Shown here in pieces: positions 34,676 to 45,433 of a stretch of 64,000 bases of DNA (the first letter of the stretch is position 1; each line of letters opens with the position of its first letter). Source of the stretch: JBBQRS01 sp038214535 (GTDB lineage Bacteria > Chloroflexota > Anaerolineae > CG2-30-64-16); NCBI GenBank assembly GCA_038214535.1, contig JBBQRS010000004.1, forward strand, positions 1-64,000. Reading direction: 5' to 3'. The position numbers were made by a program, and so were the translations under genes. The notes under the pieces were generated by a model. That model did no database searches, was not told the DNA's origin, and saw only the letters and a program-made list of their open reading frames with translations.

Positions 34676-35800
34676 TTAGCGCGCGAGCATCTGCGCGAGA
34701 CGCTGGGCCTGTTCGGGAGCCGGTGGGTAGCAGGCGACTTCCATGTTCTCGCGGGCATGTTCCAACCGGCTCATGCCGGTCAGCGCCACCGTGACGCCGG
34801 GCAAAGAGCGCGTGAATTGCAACGCACGTTGCACGTCGCTGTCGAGATCGGGGAATGCAGCGGCCAGCGATGTGGCTATGCGCCCGGTCACGTGGCCCTG
34901 CATCACCGAGGCGGTCGCGGCAACTGTCAGCCCCAGGTCGCGCGCGGCCTCCAGCGCAGAGGCCAGTTTGCCGTTGATCGGCTGATTGCGGAATTTGGCG
35001 CACTCAAGCATCGCGGCGTTGAGTGGAAACTGCACCAGCCGCAAGTGGTGGTGTTCGCCGCCAACTTCACGCGCCAGCCGCACCATCAGTTCCAGGCTCA
35101 CGTAACCGGCTGACATGGGCGGCCGCCGCAGCCCCTCCCACGTTGCCACGCCATAGCACCCGATGCGTCCCGCCGCGACGTCCTCTTCTAACTGCACGAA
35201 CGCCAGTTGCAGCCGGTTACGGAGCGTCGCACTGTCAACGAAAGCCAGTTGCGTCTCAGGGTTATGGATGCAGTAGACGTCAATCGTTCGCAGGTCCAGG
35301 TTGCGCAGGCTCCAGGTAATTTGCTGGGCGAGATACGCGGGCGCGATGCAATGAATGCCCCCGGCCAGGTCGTCGTTCTGCATCACGCCCGTCTGGATAA
35401 ATTGCTTGTAGATGTAATCAACGGAGTCGCTGGGTCGCGCCAGGCGATAGGAGATGAAGCCGCCTTTGCTGATAATCACCAATTCATCGCGCCGGAACTC
35501 GCCCGAGGCCACCAGATCGCCGATGGCCCGGCCCACGGCCAGTTCACTGCGCTGGGCGCGGTAGTTGGTGGCGGTGTCAATCACGTTCGCGCCAAGCCGC
35601 ACCGCCTCCGCGAGGCTCACGCGATACCGCGCATCTACCTCGTCGCTCAGGTCGCCCAGATAGGTGCCCGCGCCGATGGACGAAACAGTGAGGCCCAACG
35701 CAGCACGGAAATGTCCCGTGTCCGTACGCGTCGCGCCCGCCTGCAAGCGCTCGGCGTAACGGGCAGTGCCGGCCTCCGTCGCCCGGCCCGCCAGCGGCAT
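34676..35800 (-). CDS. aldo/keto reductase
   Basis: A cytosolic NADPH-type oxidoreductase of the AKR barrel fold, 374 residues. TIM-barrel start SSIGAGTYLGDL; catalytic Asp/Tyr in NVIDTATNYRAQRSEL, Lys in LVIISKGG, His in DVYCIHNPETQ. The N-terminal 30 residues are extra. It starts two bases after the trpS stop, so it is expressed with trpS and under the same T-box. Substrate unknown. Confidence 0.88.
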   Translation of the reverse strand: MPLAGRATEAGTARYAERLQAGATRTDTGHFRAALGLTVSSIGAGTYLGDLSDEVDARYRVSLAEAVRLGANVIDTATNYRAQRSELAVGRAIGDLVASGEFRRDELVIISKGGFISYRLARPSDSVDYIYKQFIQTGVMQNDDLAGGIHCIAPAYLAQQITWSLRNLDLRTIDVYCIHNPETQLAFVDSATLRNRLQLAFVQLEEDVAAGRIGCYGVATWEGLRRPPMSAGYVSLELMVRLAREVGGEHHHLRLVQFPLNAAMLECAKFRNQPINGKLASALEAARDLGLTVAATASVMQGHVTGRIATSLAAAFPDLDSDVQRALQFTRSLPGVTVALTGMSRLEHARENMEVACYPPAPEQAQRLAQMLAR

Positions 35801-35802
35801 CG

Positions 35803-36897
35803 TTATGGCTCCGCGGTGATCGCCGGGGCTTTGGCGGCCTCGGCAGCCAGCTTCTTGGCGCGCTCTTCCGCCTTGCGCGCAATGCGATTATAGGTACTGC
35901 TCAACCCCATCGCCTTGCGGACGATGCGCATGGTGTCACTGCCTTCCTGCCGCATCCGCTGCGTCCCCTGATAGATGATCTCGTCCACCAGCCCCGATTG
36001 CGCCGCAGCATAGGCCGCCCGCTCCCTGACCGGGGTCAGGAATGCCTCCAGCGCCTCGATCAACTGCGCCTTGACCTCCACATCGCCGACGCTGCCCTCC
36101 CGATAGCGTGCCTTCAACGCTTCCACACCGGCCGTATCCGGGTCGAAGTGGTCGAGATAGGTGAAGACCGGATTGCCCTCGACGGTACCGGGGATGTCGG
36201 CGCGGATGCGGTTCGGATCGGTATACATGCTGTTGACCTTCTTGCGCACCGTTGCCGTGTCGTCGCTGAGCGAAATGGCGTTGCCCAACGATTTGCTCAT
36301 CTTGGATTGGCCGTCCGTGCCCGGCAACGTGTCGCCCTGCACCAGATCGTCGGGGATCGGGAAGACTTCGCCGTAGAGATTGTTGAAGCGGCGGGCAAGC
36401 TCACGCGTGATCTCGACGTGCGCCTGGTTATCTTTACCCACCGGCACCAGGTTGGCCCGCGGCAACAGGATATCCGCGGCCTGCAACACAGGATAACCAA
36501 GCAGCCCGAAAGGCATAGTGTCCTCGTCGAGATGCGCCGCGCGCGCCATATCTTTGATGCTGGGCAGACGAGACAGCCGCGGAACCGTGGTCAGGTTACC
36601 GAGCAAAAGCTGGAGTTCATACGTCTCGGGCACGGCCGACTGGAGGAAGATCGTGGCTTTCTGTGGGTCAATGCCGACACTCAGATAGTCGAGCACCATG
36701 CCGCGCGCGTTGTCCGCGGTCGCTGCGATCTCTTCCTTGCTGTTCTTCGTGGTCAGCATGTGCAGGTCGGCGATGATGAAGTAGCACTCGTATTCATCCT
36801 GCAACCGCACACGATTCTTCAAGCTGCCCACATAATGCCCCAGATGCAGCCGCCCTGTCGGGCGGTCACCTGTGAGAATGCGTCGTTTTTCGCTCAT
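35803..36897 (-). CDS. trpS: tryptophanyl-tRNA synthetase
   Basis: Charges tRNA-Trp. 364 residues; class I motifs are HLGH in TGRLHLGHYVGS and KMSKS in QSKMSKSLGN. A linker of moderate length and a C-terminal Ala/Lys/Glu tail (from about residue 340) are unusual but minor. The start at 36897 follows a GGAGG. A tryptophan T-box leader precedes it, and the aldo/keto reductase follows after two bases. Confidence 0.97.
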   Translation of the reverse strand: MSEKRRILTGDRPTGRLHLGHYVGSLKNRVRLQDEYECYFIIADLHMLTTKNSKEEIAATADNARGMVLDYLSVGIDPQKATIFLQSAVPETYELQLLLGNLTTVPRLSRLPSIKDMARAAHLDEDTMPFGLLGYPVLQAADILLPRANLVPVGKDNQAHVEITRELARRFNNLYGEVFPIPDDLVQGDTLPGTDGQSKMSKSLGNAISLSDDTATVRKKVNSMYTDPNRIRADIPGTVEGNPVFTYLDHFDPDTAGVEALKARYREGSVGDVEVKAQLIEALEAFLTPVRERAAYAAAQSGLVDEIIYQGTQRMRQEGSDTMRIVRKAMGLSSTYNRIARKAEERAKKLAAEAAKAPAITAEP

Positions 36898-36953
36898 GGA
36901 TCATGCCTCCAGTCCTCGTTTTGCTCACAATGCCCGATTCGTTAAATGAATAC

Positions 36954-37204
36954 GCCCCGTCCCCATGACGTCAGGGACGAGACGCTTGATCTCGCGGTGC
37001 CACCCTGCTTGAACCGGCGTAACCGATCCCGCTCTGGCGCCCAATAACGGGGGCATCACCGGCAAGACCTACTCAGCGCGGCCGCCTTTCAACCTTGCAA
37101 CTCTCCGGCCCATTCCCCGCCGACGCCCTGCTTCCACCATCCAGGGTTCGCTGTGTCGCAGCACGCCGAGTACTTGACCGGATTCATCGCTGTTGTCGTG
37201 TATA
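36954..37204 (-). promoter_or_regulatory. tryptophan T-box leader of trpS
   Basis: Read on the minus strand it has AGTA (37174-37171), GAATGGG with specifier TGG at 37112-37110 between CCGG/CCGG helices, and the T-box GGGTGGCACCGCG (about 37006-36994). The TGGC again selects a discriminator-G tRNA, as for Trp. A ten-base stem follows (36983-36974 with 36963-36954). The following bases ATTCATTT are not a good U-tract, unlike the trpB copy, so the off-state could act in another way. Small frames inside the leader are not taken as genes. Confidence 0.88.
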
Positions 37205-37210
37205 TGCGTG

Positions 37211-37240
37211 AGTATGCCATACGGGGCGAAGGGATGTCAA
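37211..37240 (-). promoter_or_regulatory. predicted promoter of the trpS leader
   Basis: Minus strand TTGACA (37240-37235), 18-base spacer, CATACT (37216-37211), about 310 bases before the trpS start. Confidence 0.6.
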
Positions 37241-37419
37241 ACCATGACGAAACACCTGGCTTTCTAGGCAATGGTTTTGCCGCCAAAGTTGACAAAATGG
37301 CCGAAATGAGTAAAATAAGGACGTTGATATTTACCTCATCTCATCCCTTTTGACCGGTCCATAGTTCGTCGCGAACGGATCGGCAAGAGGCCAGAATTGG
37401 CGTGCAAGAGGTCACTCTC

Positions 37420-37665
37420 ATGGACGAACTCGACAAGGCTGCGCCGGTCACCGGCGAGTGGGAATGCATGGAATGTGGGTACATCGAAAAGGGCGTCGAA
37501 ACACGCAGGCCGAATAAATGCCCTGAATGTGACGCTCCCACCAGCGCCCTTGAATTCTTCTCCTATGACGAAGAGGATGATGATTGGGATGACAATGACG
37601 ATGATGATGACGAGGAAGAAGAGGACGAGGACGACGAAGAGGACGACGAAGTCGAAGAGTACTAG
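37420..37665 (+). CDS. rubredoxin-like zinc-ribbon protein with polyacidic tail
   Basis: 81 residues: a CMEC...CPEC pair (four Cys, rubredoxin-like spacing, WECMECGYIEKG then PNKCPECDAP) followed by an almost pure Asp/Glu tail of about 30 residues. Start at ATG 37420 with AGAGG upstream; a GTG at 37402 is possible. It may bind iron or zinc. It sits upstream of kamA, with a hairpin between. A second protein with Cys head and acidic tail lies at 40.4 kb. Confidence 0.75.
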   Translation: MDELDKAAPVTGEWECMECGYIEKGVETRRPNKCPECDAPTSALEFFSYDEEDDDWDDNDDDDDEEEEDEDDEEDDEVEEY

Positions 37666-37731
37666 CCAGCGAACGATCGCATCGGGGAACGTGGATCGCC
37701 AGTAAGTTTCTCCCACAAACCCAGATTTTTG

Positions 37732-37776
37732 GACCCCTGGAGCCCCGTTCAGATGCGGCGGAAAGGGGTCTTCTGT
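37732..37776 (+). terminator. hairpin between the acidic-tail gene and kamA
   Basis: GACCCC (37732-37737) / GGGGTC (37765-37770) with an inner GCCCCG stem, then TTCTGT. Weak U-tract; could allow partial read-through into kamA. Confidence 0.5.
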
Positions 37777-37793
37777 TTGTCTCACGAGGAGAC

Positions 37794-39209
37794 ATGGAGC
37801 ATATCGTGGAAAACGTAATCAAATTCACCACCGTGGATGCGTCTCTTAACGAAGAGCCGCTCCATGCAGACGAAGCGGAGGAGCCTCCCCAACGTAACCG
37901 GATTCGCCGGCCTGACTATTGGCGCGATGTGCCGGATAACCAATGGGATGACTGGCGGTGGCAACTCAGCCATCGCCTGAACTCGCTGGAAGAGTTGAGC
38001 CGGGTCATCAATTTGACCCCCGAAGAAGAAGAGGGCTGTCGCAGTCACCGGTTCCGGGTAGACATCACGCCCTACTTCGCCTCGCTCATTGACCCGAACG
38101 ACCCGAACTGTCCCGTCCGGCGACAGGTGATCCCGACGGGGAAAGAACTCGTCGCGTTCGACGGAATGTACGCGGATTCGCTGAACGAAGACGGCCATAG
38201 CCCCGTGCCCGGCCTGGTGCATCGTTACCCGGATCGGGTGTTGATGCTGGTGACGACCCAGTGCGCGAGCTACTGTCGCTATTGCACACGCAGCCGGATT
38301 GTCGGTGACCCGCACGCGCAGTTCGGGCGCAGCGACTACGACGCGCAGATTGACTACATCGCGCGCACGCCGCAGATTCGTGACGTGTTGTTGAGCGGCG
38401 GCGATCCGTTGATCCTGCCGCAGCGCGTCCTCGAGGACCTGCTGCGCCGCCTCCGGGCGATCCCTCACGTCGAGATCATCCGGTTGGGCACGCGGGTGCC
38501 GGTGTTCATGCCCCAGCGCATCACGCCGGATCTGGTCGCCATGTTGCGCCAGTTCCATCCGCTGTGGATCAACATGCACTTCAACCACGCGAAAGAGTTG
38601 ACGCCGGAAGTGGCGGAGGCGACAGCGCGACTGGCCGATGCCGGGTTCCCGCTGGGCGCGCAAACGGTGCTGCTGGCGGGTGTCAACGACTCGCCCGCCG
38701 TCATCAAAGAGCTGGTGCAGAAATTAGTGCGCCACCGGATTCGGCCCTACTACCTCTATCAGTGCGATCTGGTGGACGGCGCGGGCCACTTCCGCACGAC
38801 CATCAGCAAGGGCATCGAGATCATCGAGAGCCTGCGCGGGCACACGAGCGGCTATGCAATTCCCACTTACGTGGTGGACGCGCCGGGCGGCGGCGGCAAG
38901 ATCCCCGTGATGCCGCAATACGTCATCAGCCAGGCCCCCGGCAAGGTAGTGTTGCGTAACTTCGAGGGCTTCATCACGACGTATGATGAGCCGAACGACT
39001 ATACCGGCCATACTCTGGCGCGCCCCGAACGCGAGATCGCCTCGCAGGAGGCGGGCCAGGAAGGCATCGCCGGGCTGCTCTCCGGGGCGGGCGATCACAT
39101 CAAGCCGGCGGGATTCGACCGGGTACACTCCCGGCTGCAAGCCGACGAACGCGAGTTGATCTCCCTTACCCCGAGCAACAGGCTGCTGCATCCTGCGTCA
39201 AGAATCTGA
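37794..39209 (+). CDS. kamA: lysine 2,3-aminomutase family radical SAM enzyme
   Basis: Converts L-lysine to beta-lysine (or a related amino acid) with SAM, a 4Fe-4S cluster and PLP. 471 residues. Cluster motif CASYCRYC (CxxxCxxC) inside TTQCASYCRYCTRSR, SGGDPLILP, and the PLP lysine in APGGGGKIPVMPQY. RRQVIPTGKEL matches the family N-terminus. GAGGAG precedes the start. It is followed 21 bases later by an ATP-grasp ligase, so the beta-amino acid may be joined to a peptide or metabolite. It is not the EpmB type: EF-P genes are absent here and the length is greater. Confidence 0.92.
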   Translation: MEHIVENVIKFTTVDASLNEEPLHADEAEEPPQRNRIRRPDYWRDVPDNQWDDWRWQLSHRLNSLEELSRVINLTPEEEEGCRSHRFRVDITPYFASLIDPNDPNCPVRRQVIPTGKELVAFDGMYADSLNEDGHSPVPGLVHRYPDRVLMLVTTQCASYCRYCTRSRIVGDPHAQFGRSDYDAQIDYIARTPQIRDVLLSGGDPLILPQRVLEDLLRRLRAIPHVEIIRLGTRVPVFMPQRITPDLVAMLRQFHPLWINMHFNHAKELTPEVAEATARLADAGFPLGAQTVLLAGVNDSPAVIKELVQKLVRHRIRPYYLYQCDLVDGAGHFRTTISKGIEIIESLRGHTSGYAIPTYVVDAPGGGGKIPVMPQYVISQAPGKVVLRNFEGFITTYDEPNDYTGHTLARPEREIASQEAGQEGIAGLLSGAGDHIKPAGFDRVHSRLQADERELISLTPSNRLLHPASRI

Positions 39210-39230
39210 TCTGAGAAAGTAGCAAAGACT

Positions 39231-40301
39231 ATGGGCCTGTCGGTTGCCGTGCTGGCGAATCTGAAACGCAACGCCCCTCACGATGAGGGGCTGTCTGACG
39301 ACGCGTGGGACGACCTGGATTCGGACGTTACCGTCAACGCGATCATCGCCGCGCTGGAATCGGCAGGCCATCGGGCGACCTTTCTCGAAGGCAACCTATC
39401 GCTGGTCGAAACGCTGTCCCGGCTCAGCCCCGACATCTGTTTCAACATCTGCGAGGGTCACTGGGGCGACTCGCGCGAGTCGCACGTCCCCGCCATCCTG
39501 GAGATGCTGCGCATCCCCTATACCGGCAGCGGGTTGCTCACGCTGGCCCTGACGCTGGATAAACCGATGACCAAGCGGGTGTTGGCCTTCCATGACCTGC
39601 CGACCCCCGCCTTCCAGGTCTTCGAGCGAGAGGACGAGCCGCTCGACGCCGACCTGCATTTCCCGCTCTTCGTCAAGCCCAGCCGCGAGGGTACCGGGAT
39701 GGGCGTTTCCGGCGAATCCATCGTCGCGGATGAGGCCGCGCTACGCGTGCAATTGCGCCAACAGTTGGCCCGCTATCACCAGCCCGTGCTGGTCGAACGC
39801 TTCATCGCCGGGCGGGAAGTCACGGTGGGCTGCCTGGGCAACTTCAACCCGCCGGTGGCGCGCCGCGCCCCGCGCAACGAGCTTGCCCCGCGCGTGTTGG
39901 AAGGGCTAGACTTTTTGCCACCGCTGGAAGTAAACTTCGCCGCGTATCCAGCCACGGAAGGCGGCGTGTATACCAACCGTATGAAAACGGACTGGGCCGA
40001 CGATTTTCGCTATCTGTGCCCCGCGCTGTTACTGCCCGATCAGGTGGAGGAACTGCACCGGCTGACCGCGACGGTCTTCCGGGTGACCGGTTGTCGCGAC
40101 GTGGCGCGCGTGGACTTCCGGCTGGACGCCAACGACGCCGACAAGCCATATATCCTGGAAGTAAATCCCCTGCCGGGACTCTATCCGGGGCTGAGCGATC
40201 TGGTACTGGAAGCTGAAGCGGTGGGCATCGCGTACGCGGAACTCATTAACACCATCCTTAACACGGCTTGCGAACGCCATGGCCTGACGCAAAGTGCATA
40301 A
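39231..40301 (+). CDS. ATP-grasp ligase, D-alanine--D-alanine ligase-like
   Basis: 356 residues with an N-terminal Rossmann-like part (VAVLANLKRN..FNICEGHWGDSRE), ATP-grasp central part (FPLFVKPSREGTGMGVSGES, then VLVERFIAGREVTVG) and the metal/ATP end RVDFRLDANDAD..ILEVNPLPGLYP. These are Ddl-family signatures. But standing 21 bases after kamA, away from mur genes, it may join a beta-amino acid rather than D-alanine. Substrate cannot be read from sequence. Confidence 0.85.
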   Translation: MGLSVAVLANLKRNAPHDEGLSDDAWDDLDSDVTVNAIIAALESAGHRATFLEGNLSLVETLSRLSPDICFNICEGHWGDSRESHVPAILEMLRIPYTGSGLLTLALTLDKPMTKRVLAFHDLPTPAFQVFEREDEPLDADLHFPLFVKPSREGTGMGVSGESIVADEAALRVQLRQQLARYHQPVLVERFIAGREVTVGCLGNFNPPVARRAPRNELAPRVLEGLDFLPPLEVNFAAYPATEGGVYTNRMKTDWADDFRYLCPALLLPDQVEELHRLTATVFRVTGCRDVARVDFRLDANDADKPYILEVNPLPGLYPGLSDLVLEAEAVGIAYAELINTILNTACERHGLTQSA

Positions 40302-40416
40302 ACTCACCAGTGCGCCTGCCCAACTTGCGCGCGCTGCCAAGTTGTGGCATTCTCGGGCATGTTGACGAAGTTTTGGCGCGCCCAGATATGCCAATAATCC
40401 CGGTAGCGAGGTTCGG

Positions 40417-40719
40417 ATGAGCGTTAAGATCTACTGCAAGCTCGCAGACTGCGTGAATTGGGATAACGGTCTGTGCGGCGCGGAGGAGATCCGGATTGAT
40501 CGCGAGGGGTATTGCGCGACGTACGAGGAGATCCCCGAGGAAACGCCGGACGAACTGGATCTCCCCGCCAGCCCTGATGATCTCAATTGGGAAGAAGAGG
40601 AAGACGACGACCTGGAGATCGAGGACGTTGGCGACGACGATTGGGAGGAGTTGGACGAGGAAGAAGAAGAGGAAGAGGACACGGAGCGCGTGGGCGAAGA
40701 CGACCCGTGGTCTGACTGA
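40417..40719 (+). CDS. small Cys-rich protein with polyacidic tail (DUF1540-like head)
   Basis: 100 residues. The head CKLADCVNWDNGLCGAEEIR...CATYE has four Cys in a DUF1540-like spacing, a small zinc- or metal-binding type. The last 60 residues are mostly Asp/Glu. Same plan as the 37.4 kb protein but a different head. It follows the ATP-grasp gene by 115 bases and ends at a good terminator. Confidence 0.7.
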   Translation: MSVKIYCKLADCVNWDNGLCGAEEIRIDREGYCATYEEIPEETPDELDLPASPDDLNWEEEEDDDLEIEDVGDDDWEELDEEEEEEEDTERVGEDDPWSD

Positions 40720-40817
40720 AAGCCGCTTCCCCGCAACAGGCCGATTCCACACATTTACCTGATTGTGCCCGCCGGACTCGTTCGGACGGCGATCCCTCAT
40801 CCATCAAAGCGGAGATG

Positions 40818-40847
40818 AGGACAGGGATGGATTTCTCTGTCCTTTTT
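40818..40847 (+). terminator. intrinsic terminator
   Basis: AGGACAG (40818-40824) / CTGTCCT (40837-40843) then TTTT. It ends the acidic-tail gene and isolates ppdK. Confidence 0.8.
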
Positions 40848-40920
40848 CACGTGTTTTTGACCGACCGGGTCTGCACCTGTGAGCGCGACGCCGGTCTAAC
40901 CAGCCAGGAGGCATTACAGA

Positions 40921-43671
<2,751 letters not shown>

Positions 43672-43679
43672 TTCGCGAC

Positions 43680-43723
43680 GTTGACTCACCCGATTTGCAA
43701 TGACGCAAACCGGGTGAGTCAAC
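43680..43723 (+). terminator. hairpin after ppdK
   Basis: Perfect 13-base arms GTTGACTCACCCG (43680-43692) / CGGGTGAGTCAAC (43711-43723), no U-tract. First of two hairpins. Confidence 0.6.
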
Positions 43724-43734
43724 CGGCTCATCCA

Positions 43735-43773
43735 GCGCCCGGCGTCTCTCACAGATGCCGGGCGCTTCATTTT
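43735..43773 (+). terminator. second hairpin after ppdK
   Basis: GCGCCCGGCGTC (43735-43746) / GATGCCGGGCGC (43754-43765), one wobble, then TTCATTTT. The likelier intrinsic terminator of ppdK. Confidence 0.75.
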
Positions 43774-43778
43774 CCCTA

Positions 43779-43809
43779 TTGACAATCCGGCGGTATTGTA
43801 TATAATACC
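43779..43809 (+). promoter_or_regulatory. TA operon promoter overlapped by a palindromic operator
   Basis: TTGACA (43779-43784), 16-base spacer, TATAAT (43801-43806), only six bases before the ATG at 43813, so the message is predicted to be leaderless. The palindrome GGTATT (43792-43797) / AATACC (43804-43809) covers the -10 box and is a natural site for autorepression by the ribbon-helix-helix antitoxin. Confidence 0.75.
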
Positions 43810-43812
43810 AGT

Positions 43813-44238
43813 ATGACAAGCCGCATCGTCATTGACACCAGCACACTCATCGCTGGATTGCGCTCGCGCCGAGGGGCGTCCTACAAACTATTGATGCTGA
43901 TCGGTGAAGATCGGTTCAATATTGCCGTTTCCGTGCCGCTTGTTCTTGAATATGAGGCTGTAGCTAAACGGCTGATAGGCTCGTTCGGATGGACGGAGGG
44001 AGACATTGATGCCATCATTGATTACATCGTTTCAGTAGCGCGACGTGTAAAGGTGCATTACCTCTGGCGTCCAATCTTACGAGATGCAAACGATGACATG
44101 ATCCTGGAGTTGGCGGTGGCGGGCGGGTGTAATTACATCGTGACGTACAACAAAGCAGACTTCCGGGGCGCGGAGAGATTTGGGGTGCGCGTGGTGGATG
44201 CAGCAGAGTTTTTGAAGATATTGGGAGAAGCATTATGA
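43813..44238 (+). CDS. PIN-domain toxin of a TA pair (COG1569-like)
   Basis: A probable Mg-dependent RNase of 141 residues. Acidic site residues appear in VIDTSTLIAG (Asp near the start), VLEYEAVAKR (Glu) and RDANDDMILELAVAGG (Asp pair), ending IVTYNKADFRGAERFG, as in the 'putative toxin, PIN family'. The toxin comes before the antitoxin, opposite to most vapBC, and the genes overlap four bases (ATGA). No ribosome site is present, consistent with a leaderless message. Confidence 0.88.
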   Translation: MTSRIVIDTSTLIAGLRSRRGASYKLLMLIGEDRFNIAVSVPLVLEYEAVAKRLIGSFGWTEGDIDAIIDYIVSVARRVKVHYLWRPILRDANDDMILELAVAGGCNYIVTYNKADFRGAERFGVRVVDAAEFLKILGEAL

Positions 44239-44777
44239 GCGTCATCAGCTTACGGTTACCAAGTTCTATTCATGAGCGAGCCCGCGAAGTTGCTCGTGAA
44301 GAAAATATCTCTATCAATCAACTCATTGCGTTAGCCCTGGCAGAGAAGCTTTCCGCCTTAAACGCCGAAGAATACCTCGAGCAACGCGCTCGGCGCGGCA
44401 ACAGGGTAGCCTTCGAACGCGCCATGGCCAAAGTACCCGATGTGGAAGAGGCAATGGTTAGCGCCATTCATGAAGAACGGGTTTCCTACTCTATTGGCGC
44501 TAAAAAAGACGGGCCTGACTTTGAAGAAGTCTGGCAACGAATCATTGCCCATGAAGGCGAGATGTTTCGACAAAAACGGGGCAGCGAATTTAGGTATACA
44601 GTACCCGGTAACTATGTTCGACCGGATCGCACGAATCAGAATATCTCTCGCGCTCACTTTGCGGAGGCATTCAGCATGGCGCCGCTGCCTAATGTCGCTT
44701 GCGTGCAGCACTTGCGCGGGCCGTCATACATCTATGCCATCTTGATGGATGACCGCATTCGAAGTTCTGACTGGTAA
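44235..44777 (+). CDS. ribbon-helix-helix antitoxin fused to a C-terminal domain of unknown function
   Basis: 180 residues. Residues 1-75 are a CopG/HicB-like antitoxin (ISLRLPSSIHERAREVAREE, then EYLEQRARRGNR and AMAKVPDVE), which normally ends there. After a linker (about 76-90), residues about 93-180 form a second part: DFEEVWQRIIAHEGEMF, VRPDRTNQNISRAHFAEAF, RGPSYIYAILMDDRIRSSDW. From memory this resembles a free-standing small protein of about 90 residues in Chloroflexota and cyanobacteria. So it is a fusion, possibly by loss of an intergenic stop. Confidence 0.75.
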   Translation: MSVISLRLPSSIHERAREVAREENISINQLIALALAEKLSALNAEEYLEQRARRGNRVAFERAMAKVPDVEEAMVSAIHEERVSYSIGAKKDGPDFEEVWQRIIAHEGEMFRQKRGSEFRYTVPGNYVRPDRTNQNISRAHFAEAFSMAPLPNVACVQHLRGPSYIYAILMDDRIRSSDW

Positions 44778-44785
44778 CGCATAGA

Positions 44786-45433
44786 TTGCCGAATACACTC
44801 GCGCCGCTGACCGACGACCTCCTGTTGCACGCCGTCACCCAACTGATCGCGCGCGACGCGCGGCTGGCGCGCATCGTGGATGCGCTTGGCCCTCCTCCCC
44901 TGTGGGCGCGCGAACCGGGCTTCGCCACCCTGCTCTACATCATCCTGGAACAGCAGGTCTCGCTGGCGTCGGCGCGCGCCGCTTACGGTCGCCTGCTGGA
45001 TGCCGTCGCGCCGTTGACACCGGAGAATTTCCTGACGCTGGACGACACGACCCTGAAGGCAATCGGGTTCAGCCGTCAGAAGACGCGCTACGGTCGCGAG
45101 CTGGCCCGCGCCGTCTTGTCCGGCAACCTCGACCTGGAGGGTTTGCACCACCTCGATGATGACGACGTGTGCATGGCGCTGATGCGCGTGGTGGGCATCG
45201 GGCGCTGGACGGCGGACATCTATCTGCTGGAGGCGTTGCTGCGGCCCGACATCTGGCCCACCGGCGACCTCGCTCTGGCCGTCGCTGCGCAGCGCGCGCT
45301 GGCCTGGCCCGCAGTCCTGAAACCGGTCGAGCTGGCGGAGGTGGGCGAAGCGTGGCGGCCCTGGCGCGGCGTCGCCGCGCGCATCCTGTGGCATGATTAC
45401 CTCAGCCGCGCCCGCCCGTCAAATGCCGGATAG
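44786..45433 (+). CDS. DNA-3-methyladenine glycosylase II-like (AlkA/HhH-GPD)
   Basis: A base-excision repair glycosylase of 215 residues. The HhH-GPD part has the start FATLLYIILEQQVSLASA, helix-hairpin-helix VVGIGRWTADIYLLEAL, and the catalytic Asp in PTGDLALAVAAQ. The AlkA N-terminal domain is short. The start used is TTG 44786, nine bases after the antitoxin stop and without a clear ribosome site; it is an uncertain start. Its 3' end overlaps the DUF402 gene on the other strand by 15 bases. Confidence 0.85.
   Translation: MPNTLAPLTDDLLLHAVTQLIARDARLARIVDALGPPPLWAREPGFATLLYIILEQQVSLASARAAYGRLLDAVAPLTPENFLTLDDTTLKAIGFSRQKTRYGRELARAVLSGNLDLEGLHHLDDDDVCMALMRVVGIGRWTADIYLLEALLRPDIWPTGDLALAVAAQRALAWPAVLKPVELAEVGEAWRPWRGVAARILWHDYLSRARPSNAG

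Noticed and set aside
37089..37295. 68-residue minus frame in the trpS leader
   Set aside because: Lies within the T-box leader and promoter; its stem-loop pattern, not protein, explains the sequence.
37336..37785. 149-residue minus frame with hydrophobic runs opposite the acidic-tail gene
   Set aside because: The Val/Phe/Ile runs are the complement of Asp/Glu codons, a known artefact.
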